Positions 1 to 12,340 are shown, counted from the first letter of the stretch. The stretch: DNA of 64,000 nt from Reticulitermes speratus (GCA_021186555.1 JAJKFL010000004.1:19930406-19994405); one strand, 5' to 3'. Notes: generated by a model not told the origin, from the letters alone. Program-made: numbers and translations.

Positions 1-654
1 ATGAGGTATTTTCAGAGTTGCTTGTATTGCCTGCCCGAATTTTCATACCGTTGTGAAATAATCAGGCTGTTTGTTCCGGCCTGTCTGTCTGTCACATACA
101 TATGTACCTACTGACATGCAAACGGTGACGAGACAACGTTTCGTTAAGGAATGTGCAAAAAGGACGAGATGAAGTTGAATCATATGTCAAATGTTTCCTA
201 TGAGTCATGCAGTGTAATGGAAGAATACTTGCAGAATTCTTGCCACAGTACGATATAGTTCATTTTGTAATTCCGTCATATTGCTGCCAACTTAAACATT
301 ACATCTCAGGAGCAACGTACAGAAAGCTACGGCATTACTGGAATTGGTGTTAGCTTTGTTAATGGCAAACGTGATTTATGAATGCCTTTTACACATGAAC
401 CGATAAATCCTGTTGTTGAAGGAACGTAGGTCCATTTGCGTGATGTTACGTCAGAAAGTAAGTTTCTTTATTGAGGTTAGGGGCTTTGACAGAGACCGTG
501 AATATGACCTCTGTAAACAATTCGTAAGAGGCCTTCAAGTTCTTTCTTTTAAGTTTTTTATTTAACGACACTTAATTACTGATATTTTAGCGTCGATTAT
601 GAATTTGTTAATTATTTAACTGATTAGTTAATTGGCGTTGGTGGAATGATACTG

Positions 655-790
655 ACAACAAAACCGAAGCACTCGCAGAAAAGCGTGTCCTAATGCCAAT
701 TTTTCCACCATGAATTTCACATGGATTGGCCTGGGATTGAACCAGGACCTCCGCAATGAGAAACCTGAGTTGTAGTCATTGCAGATGTAA
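655..790 (-). mobile_element. SINE S1, diverged partial copy
   Basis: Shares AAAACCGAAG..CTC.CAGAAAA, CACCATGAATTTCACATGGA and CTGGGATTGAACCAGG with intact S1 copies, with many substitutions. The promoter-proximal half (minus strand) is preserved, the 3' half lost. Confidence 0.6.
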
Positions 791-1426
791 CTGAGACACT
801 GAATTTTTACAAGGATAACCTGTAATTAGAACTCACGAAATGTCATGCTTTACACACTGGCCTGCTGATGTGCCGGTATTGCTTCATTTTTTTTTCAGAT
901 AAAGTCCAATAATGAGAAGATATGTGTAAGGTGTATTTAGCATAAATAGAGGCCTTTGTGGCATGGTGGACACCAGTAAAACCTCGTAATATAATGGCCA
1001 GTAAATTTTTATAATACTTTTCAAGGCATTCGTGAAATGTTTTTGGCGAAGTATTCAGATACCTGCAGGCAAATACATAACTATTGCTTGGATTTTCTCT
1101 TAAGGGAAGGAAAATTTTAGTTTATCCATACAGAATAATTGATTTTGATGTGTGAAGTTACAGAGCAAAAACTACAGGAAAGTTCATTGCCAGTATATAA
1201 ATTATTCCTGCGAAATAATTTACAGTTTATACACGATCAAACCTTCCAGTGCAGACGACTATACTAAATATTCTTATTTTGTGCAAATTGCGTATTTGAT
1301 TAAGAACGGTTGTAGTCAATGCGGCTCAAGTAGTAAGCCTACGTAGAGATTGCCTGTACTTGTGGATGTTGTATGACCTTCAGGTACGTAAAACAGAAGG
1401 TACAACAAAAGGCAAAGCATCCCTTT

Positions 1427-1718
1427 GGGCCGTGCCATGGCTCAGGTGGCTATTCGCCGGCCTCTCACCGCGGAGGCCCGAGTCAGTTCATGTGGGATTT
1501 GTGGTGCACAAAGTGGCACTGGGACAGGTTTTTCCACGAGTACGTCGGTTTTCCCTTGTCAGTTTCATTCCACCGGTACTCATTTACTTGGAAAAATGAA
1601 AACAACTGATCAACTTCCTCTCATCTTCATCACAGGGTTGCACATGAAGCCTTAAGGCTGCAGTGCGTCCGTAGCTTCTGCTGGGGCCCTTCTCCCCCCC
1701 CCCCCAAAAAAAAATTAA
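1427..1718 (+). mobile_element. SINE S1, full-length copy
   Basis: tRNA-like head with box A TGGCTCAGGTGG; the box B area is damaged (deletion after GGCCCGAGTC). The S1 body follows (GTGGGATTTGTGGTGCACAA, CGGTTTTCCCTTGTCA), then the constant 3' part GGGTTGCACATGAAGCC..CTGCTGGGGCCCTTC and a C/A tail (1695-1713). The overlapping short frames 1360-1655 are SINE-derived. Confidence 0.85.
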
Positions 1719-1786
1719 ATAGGAAGCTGGATGGACCTCAGAGCGGTCTGGAGAATATGAAGAAGAGAAAAACTGAGATCTGCGCT
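1719..1786 (-). mobile_element. SINE S3 fragment
   Basis: AATAGGAAGCTGGATGGACC..GAGCGGTCTGGAGAA matches the complement of the S3 core and abuts the A-tail of the S1 copy at 1427-1718. Confidence 0.55.
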
Positions 1787-1964
1787 GTTCTGGAATATTA
1801 CGCGGCGTAGTGTGATAATTGTTTACCGACGTTTCGGGACAACGTATTGGTCCCATTTTCACGGATCAAAAGTCCGAGTAGATGGGACCGATACGTTGTC
1901 CCGAAACGTCGGCAAACAATTACCACACTACGCCGCGTAATATCCCAGAAGAGCGCAGATCTCA
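1774..1964. mobile_element. Foldback element with ~85-bp arms and the GAAACGT core
   Basis: Arms 1774-1858 and 1880-1964 are reverse complements with a few mismatches, loop of about 21 bases. Outer arm ends are TGAGATCTGCGC. The inner arm contains (right arm) GATGGGAC..GTCCCGAAACGTCGG, a stem followed by GAAAC. A half copy of the same arm lies at 51277-51333. Short frames at 1584 and 1882 encode the same peptide from the two arms. Confidence 0.85.
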
Positions 1965-2049
1965 TCAACATCGCGGCGGAAACCTGAAATCAAACAGAAA
2001 AATTTCTTGGCCCCATCCCAGGAATCGAACCACACTTCGTCGGTTGTCC

Positions 2050-2565
2050 ACACTGCAAAAATCTACTATTACCTTCGTCATGTCTCTCTCTGCCCATCCG
2101 CCCGTATCAAACAACACTGCTCCCACCGGACGGATGTTCATGAAATTTGATATTCGAGGATTTTTCGAAAATCTGTCAAGAAAATTCAAGTTTCATTAAA
2201 ATCTGACAAGAATAACCGGTAATTTACATGAAGACCTACGTACATTTTTGAAAATATCTCACTGAATTCTTCTTAGAATTAGAAACCTTTCAGAAAAAAG
2301 TTGTAGAGAAAACCAAACAGTCATTTTATGTTCAACAAATATTTTTCCGAAAATCGTGCCACATGTGAGACAATGTGGAAAAATTTGGTACAGCCAGACA
2401 GGGCACAGATGCCAATATAAGACGGCGCAAAAAGATGCGATTTGCATGTGGGGTAACTACGGCAAGAATACAGACACACACTCATAATATTTAGTACTTA
2501 TTGATTTTCCACGGCAACAACGGTTACGCGAACGCACCTCAATATTATGTTATACGTACATTGTG
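2050..2565 (-). mobile_element. R500 dispersed repeat, copy 1
   Basis: A ~500-bp repeat, reverse oriented, matching copies at 20195-20745 and 38535-39070 almost end to end. Recognisable blocks (as seen on the plus strand here) are ATGAAATTTGATATTCGAGG, CTTCTTAGAATTAGAAACC, and CGGTTACGCGAACGCACC. The complement gives short frames (1965-2189) reading MNFLDRFSKNPRISNF. Such frames recur in cockroach and termite hypothetical proteins, so I treat them as repeat-derived. Probable non-autonomous DNA transposon with GCGTTCGC-type ends. Confidence 0.7.
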
Positions 2566-3554
2566 TGTCTTGTTATAAAATTACTGATCTGAGGCTTTTA
2601 TCGAATTTTTCTCAACAGTAAGGAAATCTAGACTTGTTTGTGATTCGGAAGCTTTTCAGTGCTGCTGTGATTTGGTCAACTGCCTGTAATGAAGTAAATT
2701 AAAGTGTATGTGTGGGACCCTAATTGCTGAATTGAAACTCCACATCTGTCATAGGCAATCACTGCTAAGTGGATCACAGAACCGGCGCCGATGGTTTGTG
2801 GTGACGTTACTGTACGACCAACACAGAATGCTCAGTCGTAGTTGAATTAAGACGGTTCGGCGGCTGACGTTATTTACGGACATTTTGTGACATACGAATA
2901 CACGAGCACATTAGCCGTACTTACAGGCGTGTATCACCGTTTCAAGTATAATTATTTGTTCTCAAAGGAAAAACCCAACTATATTCTAGAAAGACCTAAA
3001 AAGAATGGGTCTTGTCGTCTGTGGAAATTTCTATCTTTTTAAAGCTTTATTCAATATTTAAGCCCAAATATTGCTTTGTGGTAGAGAAATTTGTGCCATA
3101 TATTTTAGCTCTTAAAATGATTATATTGTTAAAAGTAGATGGCTACTGAACGCGGTCTTACAAAAATGTCAGTTAATGAATTATTTCATGACTGACTGAT
3201 GAACTAACTAACCAACTAACAAACTAAATAATCGACAAAACAATGCCATGCAGCAGAATCCCTCTTCAGAAGGTATTAGTTTTCAACTAGTTAAGAAATT
3301 TCTCACGGTTTACGACCCTCGAGATTCCTGACCGTGTTCTTCAAGAGCTCGTCACTTGCCCCTATCCTGAGCCAGAGTAATCCAGTCCACACCATTCCAT
3401 CCTATTTATTTCTTTAAGATACATTTTGTATTATTCTCCAACCTACATTTTGTCTTTCAGTTGGTCTCATTCCTTCATAGCCACTTGTAATGCCCTGTGT
3501 GCATTCCCCCAGCATTTTTATCAAGAATCTACGATATCTAAAGAAATAGGAACT
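2566..3554. other. No gene seen
   Basis: AT-rich; frames under 60 codons. The short ACTAACTAACAAACTAA run at 3205-3230 is the only simple structure noticed. Confidence 0.6.
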
Positions 3555-3745
3555 TCTTCAGTAGCTGAGTCCGGCTCTGGGGCCCACTCAGTCTCCTATT
3601 CAATTGGCACCGGGGCTCTCTCCCTGGACGCAAAGCGACCAGAGCGTGAAGCTGACCCCTTACCCCCGTCTAGTGCCGAGGTTAATAATGAATGGAGCTA
3701 TACCTCCAATATCTCTTATGCCTTCGTGGTTTGAAGAGGGTCAAC
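3555..3745 (+). mobile_element. SINE S3, 5'-truncated
   Basis: Core CCGGCTCTGGGGCCCACTCA, then CACCGGGGCTCTCTCCCTGG, GTCTAGTGCCGAGGTTAATA and GGAGCTATACCTCC, ending in the CTTATGCC..GGTTTGAAG tail. The 102-aa frame at 3426 is mostly this repeat. Confidence 0.78.
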
Positions 3746-3949
3746 TTTGTAGTAGCTGAGTATGCAGTATTCCAGATTAGGGCTTGGGTGTGAGATGATC
3801 ACCTCTCGCACTACATGAGCTAATAAATTACGACATGTGTTTTGTTTTTGTGAGTTTTCAACTGCGTTGTCAATATCTGAAACTGTTTAGCGTCGATTGA
3901 AAAGGTGTTCGATGGATGTAAATTGGAAAGGATGTGAATAAAGTCGTGG

Positions 3950-4075
3950 CATATGTATAGGCACTACTCCGGAATTTGCATGGAGGGGCTGAGGAAACCT
4001 TGTTCAGGATATTCGATGTCCCGGATGAGATCCGAACTGGATACCTCCCCAAAGAAAGCATGGAACATAACCGTT
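3950..4075 (-). mobile_element. SINE S4, fragment
   Basis: Minus strand: AGTTCGGATCTCATCCGGGA (box B region), then TTTCCTCAGCCCCTCCATGC and AAATTCCGGAGTAGTGCC, in the same order as the S4 copy at 18640-18805. Confidence 0.6.
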
Positions 4076-6561
4076 CAGCTGTTGTATTTATGTTGCGAAA
4101 TATTATACACGGATTCATGCTTGGACGGATTATTTAACTGAACATGGATTCTATTGGCGCTCTGATGGCACAATAGAAATGAGCTTTCGGGTTACTGAAA
4201 AGCGAGGGATGTCGTGACTGTTGGCTGGATAGTTAGTTGTGGATGTCTGTAAGCTGCTAGATGGTTAGCATTCCTACTTCATATTTGGAATGTTCCGCAT
4301 ACCGGCAAGTGTAACCGAAACTTGTATTTTTCTTAGTGTTTTGTAGGCACATTTGTAGAAAATATTGTAGCTTCAAATAACCCACAATATTGCATCCTTG
4401 CAAATCCTCTTCATTGCATTATTTTCTACATACGTACGTACCACCCATCACCTAGACACTACAGAATGCCGGCGATTGAAAGGCGTCGTTAAATAAACGA
4501 ACTCTTAGTCACATAATTAGTCAGTTAAGGGTAGTTTTTGCAGCATGAGAGTCAAATAACATGTTTCTTGCAAATATCGTGAAAGTGTGGCCGAAATCCC
4601 CTATATTCTTTCTGTGGATAACTGTATGCCGCTCGTGGGCGAACTTTTGCAATTGTAATGCAGACCTCTACCCGGAGCTCCAGTGCTTTCAGTTCACTAG
4701 GCATTCAAAGGCGGGTTACGGTTAAAAGTTACTTTTGTCGATTTTATAGTGCAGCGTTTGTGTTGTCAGTGCATACGAAACCAGTAGACATACTTAACAT
4801 GGAATGTGCGACCTTTCTAGCGTCTACTGAATATTTTTAAACTGTAAATAAAGAGAGAAATTTTTTATCTTTGCGATCCTTTATTTCTGCCTTCCATAGT
4901 ACCGCACTGAGTGAATGACAACATTAAAGACACGTGGCAGTGGAGGTTTTGTTTCTTTGTGCCGTGACAAGTGTGTTTGTGAGTTTCCTTGGGATAGGAG
5001 AACCCGTATGTTATTTTGATGCGTAATGAAATGACAAAACAAATCAGTGCATATACTCGTATTTAATTTGTTTAAGGGTGTTGTCTAACAACACTGTTAT
5101 TTACTGTGATTACATAGTATAATATTGGCACTACTCATATTTACAGTACCGGATGTTGTGTTGAAAATGTAAAACCATATGGGGTAAATAAGTAATATTA
5201 ACCTTTAAATGACTGATTTGGCATTTAAATTTTAGCGCATGGTTTATGAAAAAGTATTATTTGAAGAGAAAAAATAGAATTTTGAAATAAACGGCATTTT
5301 GTGGAAAGTAAAACAGAGATTATGCAGCGTGTCTTAAAAAATTCAGTAATTTTTATTGTTGCCTAAATATATAAAATGAATTCCTAGGGTGTTCTGTGCT
5401 TTCGCATATGTGAACGTACGTCGTTTAAATTGACCCTTATAAGTGGACCTCGTGTGGATACTCTAGCGAAGTGGTATAAGGCATCGATAACATTCATGCT
5501 TGTTACAGCGAGACAGTCATGTCGATCTAGCTCACTAAAAACAAGGTTAGTTTTTAAAGAGAAGCAAATTTACGTGACATGAAAACACAGTACTCTCTGG
5601 CTGTAATGTATAGGCCTATTTTTCTTGCAATAGTACCTCCCCTTTTATGTTCCTCATGTTGAGTACTTCTTAGTAATCGCAGTTCTCTACATGCGGGTTT
5701 GCGTTTGTGCAGAACGGGTATTTTATGTGGCAGATGTGTTGACGTTCTACTTTCTAGCTTTCAACAATACTTTTTCCTTTAAGCTTCTCCCAATATTTCA
5801 AGCTTCAGAAATAAGAGAATCTTATCCTTCCTCTCAGTAAAGGATATCGAATGGTGGTGTAAAAAGAAACTTTTTTTTTGCAACGTAGGGGTAATATCTA
5901 CCTTCCGGCGAGAATGTGTTGTTTAGAATCTAGTAAACGATTGTGCCTTGTAGTGCGGGTTGTGGGGAATTGTTTAGCTGCGGGGCGTCGGTAGGCCACC
6001 CTGCCAGTCAGTTGAGGGAGGTGTCACACTGGTTGCTGCCAACAAGGGGCACGAAAAGAAAAGGAACTCCATCACCCAAACTACGATACTCTTTTCTCTC
6101 CGTCAACATTTTCCTTTGTATGAAATTTTTGCATATGAATACGAAGTACTAAAAGTTGCTTGCACGGGATGAGCTGAGAGGACAAACTGCGTCTCGTGAT
6201 ATAAAGGGTCCCACACGTCCGACAAACCCATGCGATTTCCGGTTACTGCTTGAAAGCAGAAGTGAGAGGCAGTGCTGCTGGATGAGTACGTCATAGCGCC
6301 TGGAACGTCATCTGCTGGTGTCTAGACATTTCTGGTACAAGATGTTTCAGAAAATCGATAACATTCAGTACGCAATTACGTCTAAAATTTTCCATTTTTT
6401 ATTTAAATTCCATCCTCTTCTATTATTATATTAATTTGGTAACTCAGACATGTAATTTATGCAAGAAACGACTGTAGACGCTTCATTACTCCGTTACGCT
6501 CAGACACCACATGCAGCCAGACCAATATGAGTCTAAAGGGTTCTGACGATGGTATATAACG
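4076..6561. other. No gene seen
   Basis: 2.5 kb, all frames short (longest 69 aa at 5943). 4480-4500 (GAAAGGCGTCGTTAAATAAA) may be the edge of an old repeat. No splice-bounded open stretch stood out. Confidence 0.55.
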
Positions 6562-6846
6562 TTGAGAACCAATTGTCTTTTGGACTTTGTCCATCGTCCT
6601 GGATAAAATATAAAAATGCAAAAATATATAAAAATATAATCCCAATCACTGGACAATCCAGTGATTGGGATTAGCCTGATCTAAGGGACCCATCCGAGTA
6701 CGTGTCTCCCCTCCCATCACCTGAAGACGGAAGAAGAGCCGTCTTCCGAAACGTCGTGGTTTTACATTTTTATATATTTTTGTATTTTTATATTTTATAT
6801 TTTATCCAGGACGATGGACAAAGTCCAAAAGACAATTGGTTCTCAA
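6562..6846. mobile_element. Nested foldback element with GAAACGT core
   Basis: Outer arms (6562-6637 and about 6763-6846) pair via TTGAGAACCAATTGTCTTTT and GGACTTTGTCCATCGTCCTG, then AT-rich sequence. Inside are a 35-bp hairpin at 6638-6672 (16-bp perfect stem, 3-base loop) and CTGAAGA-C-GGAAGA..TCTTCC-GAAACG at 6722-6754, the family core. Confidence 0.85.
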
Positions 6847-7285
6847 TATGAGTCTGTTTCTGGGTATTGTTTCTCGAGTTTAGGCAAGTATCATTCATCG
6901 TTACGATGCAGACTAAAGTATAACTGGCTCGGGATAGAGTCAAATGACCTCCTGTGTTGATTCTTGGCGGTGTATAAACAGGAGGATAGTAAATTAATCG
7001 TTTGAATTATGGTTGATTTTCAGTTTAACGGAGCACTTTTAGCGGCAGAAATTGCATATCGTGGAATAAGACTGGAAAATCGTCTTGAATGATTGGATAA
7101 GTGTTTCGAAGGAAAGGATCCCGGCCTGTTTAAAAATATTATTCTCGAATTTGCCCATAACCACTGAATGTTCCAAGAAAGGTAAATGTGGGTCTAACGT
7201 GATGGAGAGTAGAAGCGACATCCTCCGAATACAAGCCTGGAGTTCCATTCTTACATGAAGCTTCTCAGTGGATCATTTAGTTGCA

Positions 7286-7882
7286 TTATCATCATCATCA
7301 CGTAGTCTGTCTTACAACAGGTCCATCACGTAGTCTGTCTTACAACAGGTCCATCATGTAATCTGTCTTACAACGGGTCCATCACGTAGTCTGTCTTACA
7401 ACAGGTCCATAAACTCTTCCAAAGCGAGCTCTATCAAACTCCAGCGTTTTCTTTTTTCCTTAAGGTCGTTCAGTACGCCTACGTCTTCTTCCTCTTCTTC
7501 TCTTTCCTCCCATCTTTTCTCCTATCTTATCTTAAATAACGTGTTTTATAAGACAGTTCCCACGCAAGGTGTGGCCAATCCTGTTAGCCTTCCTTCATTA
7601 TATTTCATGTAGGCTGTTCCATTACTCATTGACTCTATGTAAAACATGTTCATTTCTCACACGGTCAGACCATGTGATCTTCTCCATCCTTCTCCAGCAT
7701 CACATTTCAAAACTTTTAATGTACTTATGATCCATTTTCTGAAGTGCCCACGTTTTAGCACCACACAAAGCTATTCTCCAAATGTAGCATTTCACTGGTT
7801 TCTTCCTTCAATTTAAGTCCAGTTTGCTGGTGAAAAGAGTCTTCTTGTTAAACGCTACTTTTGCCATGGCAACACTTAGGTG
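7286..7882 (-). pseudogene. LINE 3' fragment, same family as 54375-55076
   Basis: Reverse complement matches the 3' coding end and tail of the LINE at 54375-55076: the AGACAGACTAC 3' terminus, the region encoding the Arg/Lys-rich RRRRK-like segment (here TCTTCTTCCTCTTCTTC on the plus strand), and, at the upstream end, the AMAKAAFNKK-like segment (7835-7870). Many small indels break the frame. The 3' terminus carries four tandem 28-bp copies (separate entry) followed by ATC repeats, the equivalent of the short tandem tail of this LINE. Confidence 0.8.
7301..7410. repeat. Four tandem copies of a 28-bp unit from the LINE 3' terminus
   Basis: Units begin at 7301, 7329, 7357 and 7385 and read CGTAGTCTGTCTTACAACAG plus TCCATCA, with four point differences concentrated in unit 3. 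The unit is the complement of the terminal coding/3' end of the neighbouring LINE. It is therefore amplified LINE terminus rather than independent satellite. Confidence 0.9.
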
Positions 7883-7944
7883 AGGGATTTGTTAATTTAC
7901 TATTCCTTCTCCTCCTATTACTACTAATAACACTACAATTTCTT

Positions 7945-7969
7945 GTAGCAGTAGTAGTAGTAGTAGTAG

Positions 7970-8000
<31 letters not shown>

Positions 8001-8022
8001 AGCAGTAGCAGCAGCAGCAGCA
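7945..8022. repeat. Compound trinucleotide microsatellite
   Basis: (AGT)n then (TGT)n then (AGC)n directly following the LINE fragment. Produces the poly-Val/Ala frame at 7861-8103. Confidence 0.97.
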
Positions 8023-9039
8023 AAGTTGTTGGCTAATGTGTGTTTTTACAGACCTACCTATTACCTTCTTAACCTGTCAGTCAGTCTGCAATACTCCGTA
8101 TGAATATTGTGGTGCTGGCACTTGCTACGGTATCATCCTTTAAGAAGGGATGTAATAGAGCAGCTGTGTAAACATTTAATACAGAAGAACACTGAATGCC
8201 ATTAAGGCAAGAATCCTGAAAGTGTTTTCCATAATACGCTCCTTGACCGTTCAAAGTCCAGTGTTAACTATATACAGTATTACAACTTATTTTACGTAAT
8301 TGTGCCCACACAGTGTATTTACGTCTTTCATGTGATTCCCACAATAACTTTCTATTGCTTGTAGCATTCACTGATTGGTGTGTTGTGGAGAAAGAGTTTC
8401 TTTTCTGTGAAGTGTGAAGTTTTCTATGTAATTTAGATCAAACACTAAGCAGACAGAAAGCAAAAATCATGCATTATCATGAGAATGAAAATGTTGGCAA
8501 CTCTTGACACAGCAAAGTCCAGTACACAAAATATAATAGGCATAAACTTAGCGGTGGATATGTATAAGACCTTACAAGCTTCCGTTATACTTAGTGAGCT
8601 CATAATCTAATAAGAAACGGTCTGATCTGCTATCCAAAGCGGGTCCTGACAGAGGTCTTGTATATAGACCTACTGTATACATGTACCATTGAAAGTAGTA
8701 TTTAGTTTTCTTAGTCATCTCAAAATACACATATTTGAATATCTATACTTGACGAAGACGACATTGGACAGGCCCGTCCTGTCGCACAGAGAACGCTTCA
8801 TGGCGACTGTCTGCACTGTTCAGACTCACTACTTAATAAGATGTGGTCAAGAGCCCCAGGCGGTGGGGGGGGGGGGCATCGACGCCAAGACGGGCAGACT
8901 GTCTTTTGCAGTCCGGTCTCTTTTTGTGTAGTTTTTACCAGCTCGCTTACCACAGTGTCTCATGTATTTGATTGAAGTCTAAACTAGGGCTTTCAACAGC
9001 AGAAAAGTTAATATAAAATTCAAGAAGTAGCAGGATTTT
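8023..9039. other. No gene seen
   Basis: One 80-aa frame at 8689-8931 crossing a G-run; no recognisable peptide. Confidence 0.55.
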
Positions 9040-9165
9040 TTTGTAATGGCGACGAAGATAAAAATCCTACACCTTCCTGGAATCGAACTGGGCTGAACGT
9101 AGTCTTCATTGCAACTCCAGTATTGGACAGTACGTGCCTTAGCTTAGTTATCAAGCAGAACCAAA
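9040..9165 (-). mobile_element. tRNA-like SINE head, unassigned family
   Basis: Minus strand carries CTAAGCTAAGGCACGTACTG (box A-like) and CAGTTCGATTCCAGGAAGG (box B) about 65 bases apart, followed by a pyrimidine-rich stretch. One copy only, so family and ends are unclear. Confidence 0.4.
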
Positions 9166-10440
9166 CGCATACGAGTATGCTGAGACTTTCTGTATAACTT
9201 GCATCTCGGAATATACCAGTGTTCCCTTTTACGACTCTATTGCCAGTGTGTGATGAGTGGCTAGTTCAAGACAGAATACAAGAGATCCGATTGCACAGTG
9301 CGTATTACGTTTCCTTGCTGCAAACAAAATGAAGCTCTAGAAACAGAGACAAGGTTACGATCCGTTATACGAGTGAGATGGTGGGTCATAAAAATTTATG
9401 AAAATAAAGAAAACTTGGAAATGGAAGTTGAATTGAAAATTTATGTAGCGTCATTTCTTGAGATAAAATATTTTACGATATTCTTTCCACGCCATTATTG
9501 TATTCATAAAAATCAGCGTGCTCACATAGCAGCAAAATTATGCAAAGTAATTTAGTTTTAATTAGATACCTGAGCAGTTCATTAGTATTCAACTGTTCCT
9601 TTATGTCCGTGGGCCTACGGAACCTGAAGGTTCAGGCACACTGATGGAATGACAATACAGATAAATCAATGTCCCAATGCTTTGGAATGTCATATAGGCC
9701 TTTAGGACAACTAATCCGGGAAAAACGTGATATCATAATTAGATGGACAAAGACACTCCTTCTCTTTAAATTATTTTTACATTTTCTGATCTTTGTGGCA
9801 GCAATGAACTCTCACGCAACTCATGTGTACGATATTTTCCAAAGTCATGTGGAATGTTACGATATAACGAGATATCATTTAACTTGACACGGACATGGTC
9901 TGCACGACTGAGAAAATGGGCTCGACTTCTAGCAGAGGCAGAGTTTTTTTTCTCTTCTGTACAGCCTCCTAACCGGCTGTGGGGCCCACCCAAGGGACTA
10001 GGCCGGTAATTTGACTACTTGCGCCACCGTCTGTTTCCGAGGTACAGAATTCATAGAGTTATACTTCCACTTCTCCCATCCATCTTCATGGCATCGTATT
10101 TAAGCATAGACACAATGTGTATAGAAGTAATACATATAACTTGCCTAAATATTAATACAAAATGTTTATTGCAGTTTATAACAACATTTCTAACGATTTT
10201 AAAAGGACTTACGATTGCCCACAAGTACAACAGGCAACAAAGTGCTCGAACTAAAACAAGGATTTTAAGATCTTTTAGACAAAACAGGAAGACATACAAC
10301 ATAGAAAACACACCAGAAATATAGAAACGTTTATATTTTAATGCTAGATATACATTATTTTCGCTTTTACAATTTGTGAGATTACACAAATTTAAAATGT
10401 ATGTATGCATTTTATTTTTAGTTTTAAAGTCATGTATTAA
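9166..10440. other. No gene assigned; holds part of the 177-aa open frame
   Basis: The minus frame 10051-10584 (177 aa) is the longest not made by a repeat array. It is rich in Ile, Leu, Phe, Cys and Lys, as expected for AT-rich DNA, and overlaps the mobile-element core at 10441-10520. No domain was seen. It may be decayed element sequence or chance. Confidence 0.5.
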
Positions 10441-10520
10441 AATGCCTGAGGATAGTGAATACGACCGAAACATGTAGCATATATTGACGAAAGTAATAAA
10501 GTTTGTTCTGGTTGACGGCA
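10441..10520 (+). repeat. Solitary core motif, 3' end of an element
   Basis: GCCTGAGGATAGTGAATACG..CGAAACATGTAGCATATATT followed by AATAAAGTTTGTTCTGG. It resembles the right ends of the foldback family but has no inverted partner nearby. Confidence 0.45.
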
Positions 10521-10741
10521 AAACGTACATCAATTTTAATACAATGTTATTTGTTACTTTAGTCAGCCAACTTCTTGCCACCACGATTGTGTTTCTTGTC
10601 CTGAAATGGGCAGGATGTAGTCTCGTGGGATTTCATTTATGTATCTAATAGTGGCTTACTCGTGGCGTCTTTAGTATGCTCCTCCTTCTGTCTTTCTTCG
10701 TATCGTTGACTGGAATGCGGGAGGGTAAATCGGTATAATGT

Positions 10742-11005
10742 CTAGGCTACGGACTGGACGACCGATGAACCGTGGTTCGATTTGGGGCAGGAGTAAGCGA
10801 TTTATCTTTCTCCAAACACGTCCAGACTGGCTCTGAAGCACACCCAGACTCGTATTCAGTGAATACCGGTAGCAATTCCCCGAGGGTGAAATGGCCGGTT
10901 CGTGATGCGCCGTACGTATGGCTCCTTCCTCCAGGTGGCACTTGTGTTGCTCTCACCCTCCCCTCTTTCCCTTTCTTTTCCTCCATGACTTTCACTTTTT
11001 GGTTC
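10742..11005 (+). mobile_element. SINE S3
   Basis: Head GGACTGGACGACCGATGAAC with box B GTGGTTCGATTTGG, then ACGTCCAGACTGGCTCTG, CACCCAGACTCGTATTCAGT and CCCCGAGGGTGAAATGGCCG. The 3' end is unusual and drifts into unrelated sequence. Confidence 0.75.
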
Positions 11006-11441
11006 CCGAGTGACTTCGACCCTGAGGGGGAACCCGAATGGTTGCAAAATTTGTGTTTGGTCTGGTCTTTCTAAATTTCCTTTCGATGGGGGGGGGGGGC
11101 TGCTTGGTCCTTGTCCGTTCACTGCCGTTTGGGAGTGAATTACGTATTTGTTCTGTAGTTTTCTCAACACCACGTGTGATTTATTGTTACGTGTGTGTTC
11201 ACAGTGTTATTGTGAATTTTACAATTATGGAGACCAGGTTTTTTATATCTTATATCTCTTCTTACTATCTGTTGTTGGGATCATGTAAATGTACTAAATG
11301 TACAAGCAGTTTAAGATCCACTTTGTTAGTAAAGACATAAATCAGGTATTATATTATCTGGATTTATTATAGTTTCACTTGCTTCTCCTGGTTTCCACGC
11401 TTCACGTCTGCGCTTGAGTTGGGTAAGAGGTGGACCTGATG

Positions 11442-11442
11442 T

Positions 11443-11485
<43 letters not shown>

Positions 11486-11486
11486 C
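11442..11486. repeat. (TA)n(GA)n microsatellite
   Basis: About 10 TA then 12 GA dinucleotides. Confidence 0.97.
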
Positions 11487-11489
11487 AAT

Positions 11490-11558
11490 GAAACTGAGAG
11501 CACTCACTTCCATCTAGTGCCGAGTTTAAGAATGAGTGGAGCTATGCCTTGGCGCCCC
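11490..11558 (+). mobile_element. SINE S3, 3' fragment
   Basis: CCATCTAGTGCCGAGTTTAA..AATGAGTGGAGCTATGCC matches the S3 3' region only. Confidence 0.6.
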
Positions 11559-11868
11559 CATGTGCAGGGAAACTTTTGCTTTAGGTCTGTTTGTCAGGTC
11601 CGTTGTGTCGCTTTTAGTTTCCAGGCACTGTAGCCACAGAACCGTCGTACTGGTGTGGATTCGAGACGGTGACGCTTCTCGCCGTGACGCTGCATGCTGC
11701 TGGTGTTCAGCGCGGTCCCCGGCTTTACTTCTGAACAAACAAAGAGGAGAAAAGCCTTCCATTCTGAATCGATAATCAGATTATGGCGGACCTGTGAATT
11801 TCCGAAAAACAAGTGCGGCTCGTCCGTAAAGTGGGCGGCAGAGGCAAACCAACCGCAGGGGCGCGGAA

Positions 11869-11899
11869 CGCGTGTGTGTGTGTGTGTGTGTGTGTGTGA
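11869..11899. repeat. (GT)n microsatellite
   Basis: About 15 uninterrupted dinucleotides. Confidence 0.95.
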
Positions 11900-12224
11900 G
11901 GGGAGAACAGAGTGTGGGGCTTCACAGGGTATAAAAATAATATAACACGAATAGCGTCACATTTTTATTCCTCTCTTTTGTTTTCTCTTTACCTTCTTTT
12001 TCATATTGCAAAAGTTTGTACATATCTAGAGGAGATTTTGTTGTATATTTTGCTGATAATTCTGTAACCTCGGTATTACTTGGGAGTAGGTCAGAGATGT
12101 TAGGCATTTAACGAATAAAACTGTATTCTTGTTGTTTTATGTAGCAACACTCTCATATATAGAATATCCTACATAGCATAGATATTAAATTAATGAATAT
12201 GAATATTGTGCAGTGGTGGAATCA

Positions 12225-12340
12225 AACCTTACACGGGAAACCGTTACACTCGTAGGTAAGACTACTAATGCCACTTTATTTACCAAAAATACCACATGAA
12301 TTACTTTGGGATCGAGCCCCAGTCTGTTTGGAAACCTTCC
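12225..12340 (-). mobile_element. SINE S1, diverged fragment
   Basis: Plus strand keeps GGGAAACCG, TGCCACTTTATTTACC, CCACATGAATTACTTTGGG and GATCGAGCCCC in S1 order. The box B equivalent is recognisable. The 63-aa minus frame 12185-12376 is this repeat. Confidence 0.55.

Noticed and set aside
10051..10584. 177-aa minus-strand frame as a membrane protein gene
   Set aside because: Composition is that of AT-rich noncoding DNA, no recognisable domain, and it overlaps a mobile-element end.
11442..11470. TATA box
   Set aside because: It is a TA microsatellite; no transcription start context.
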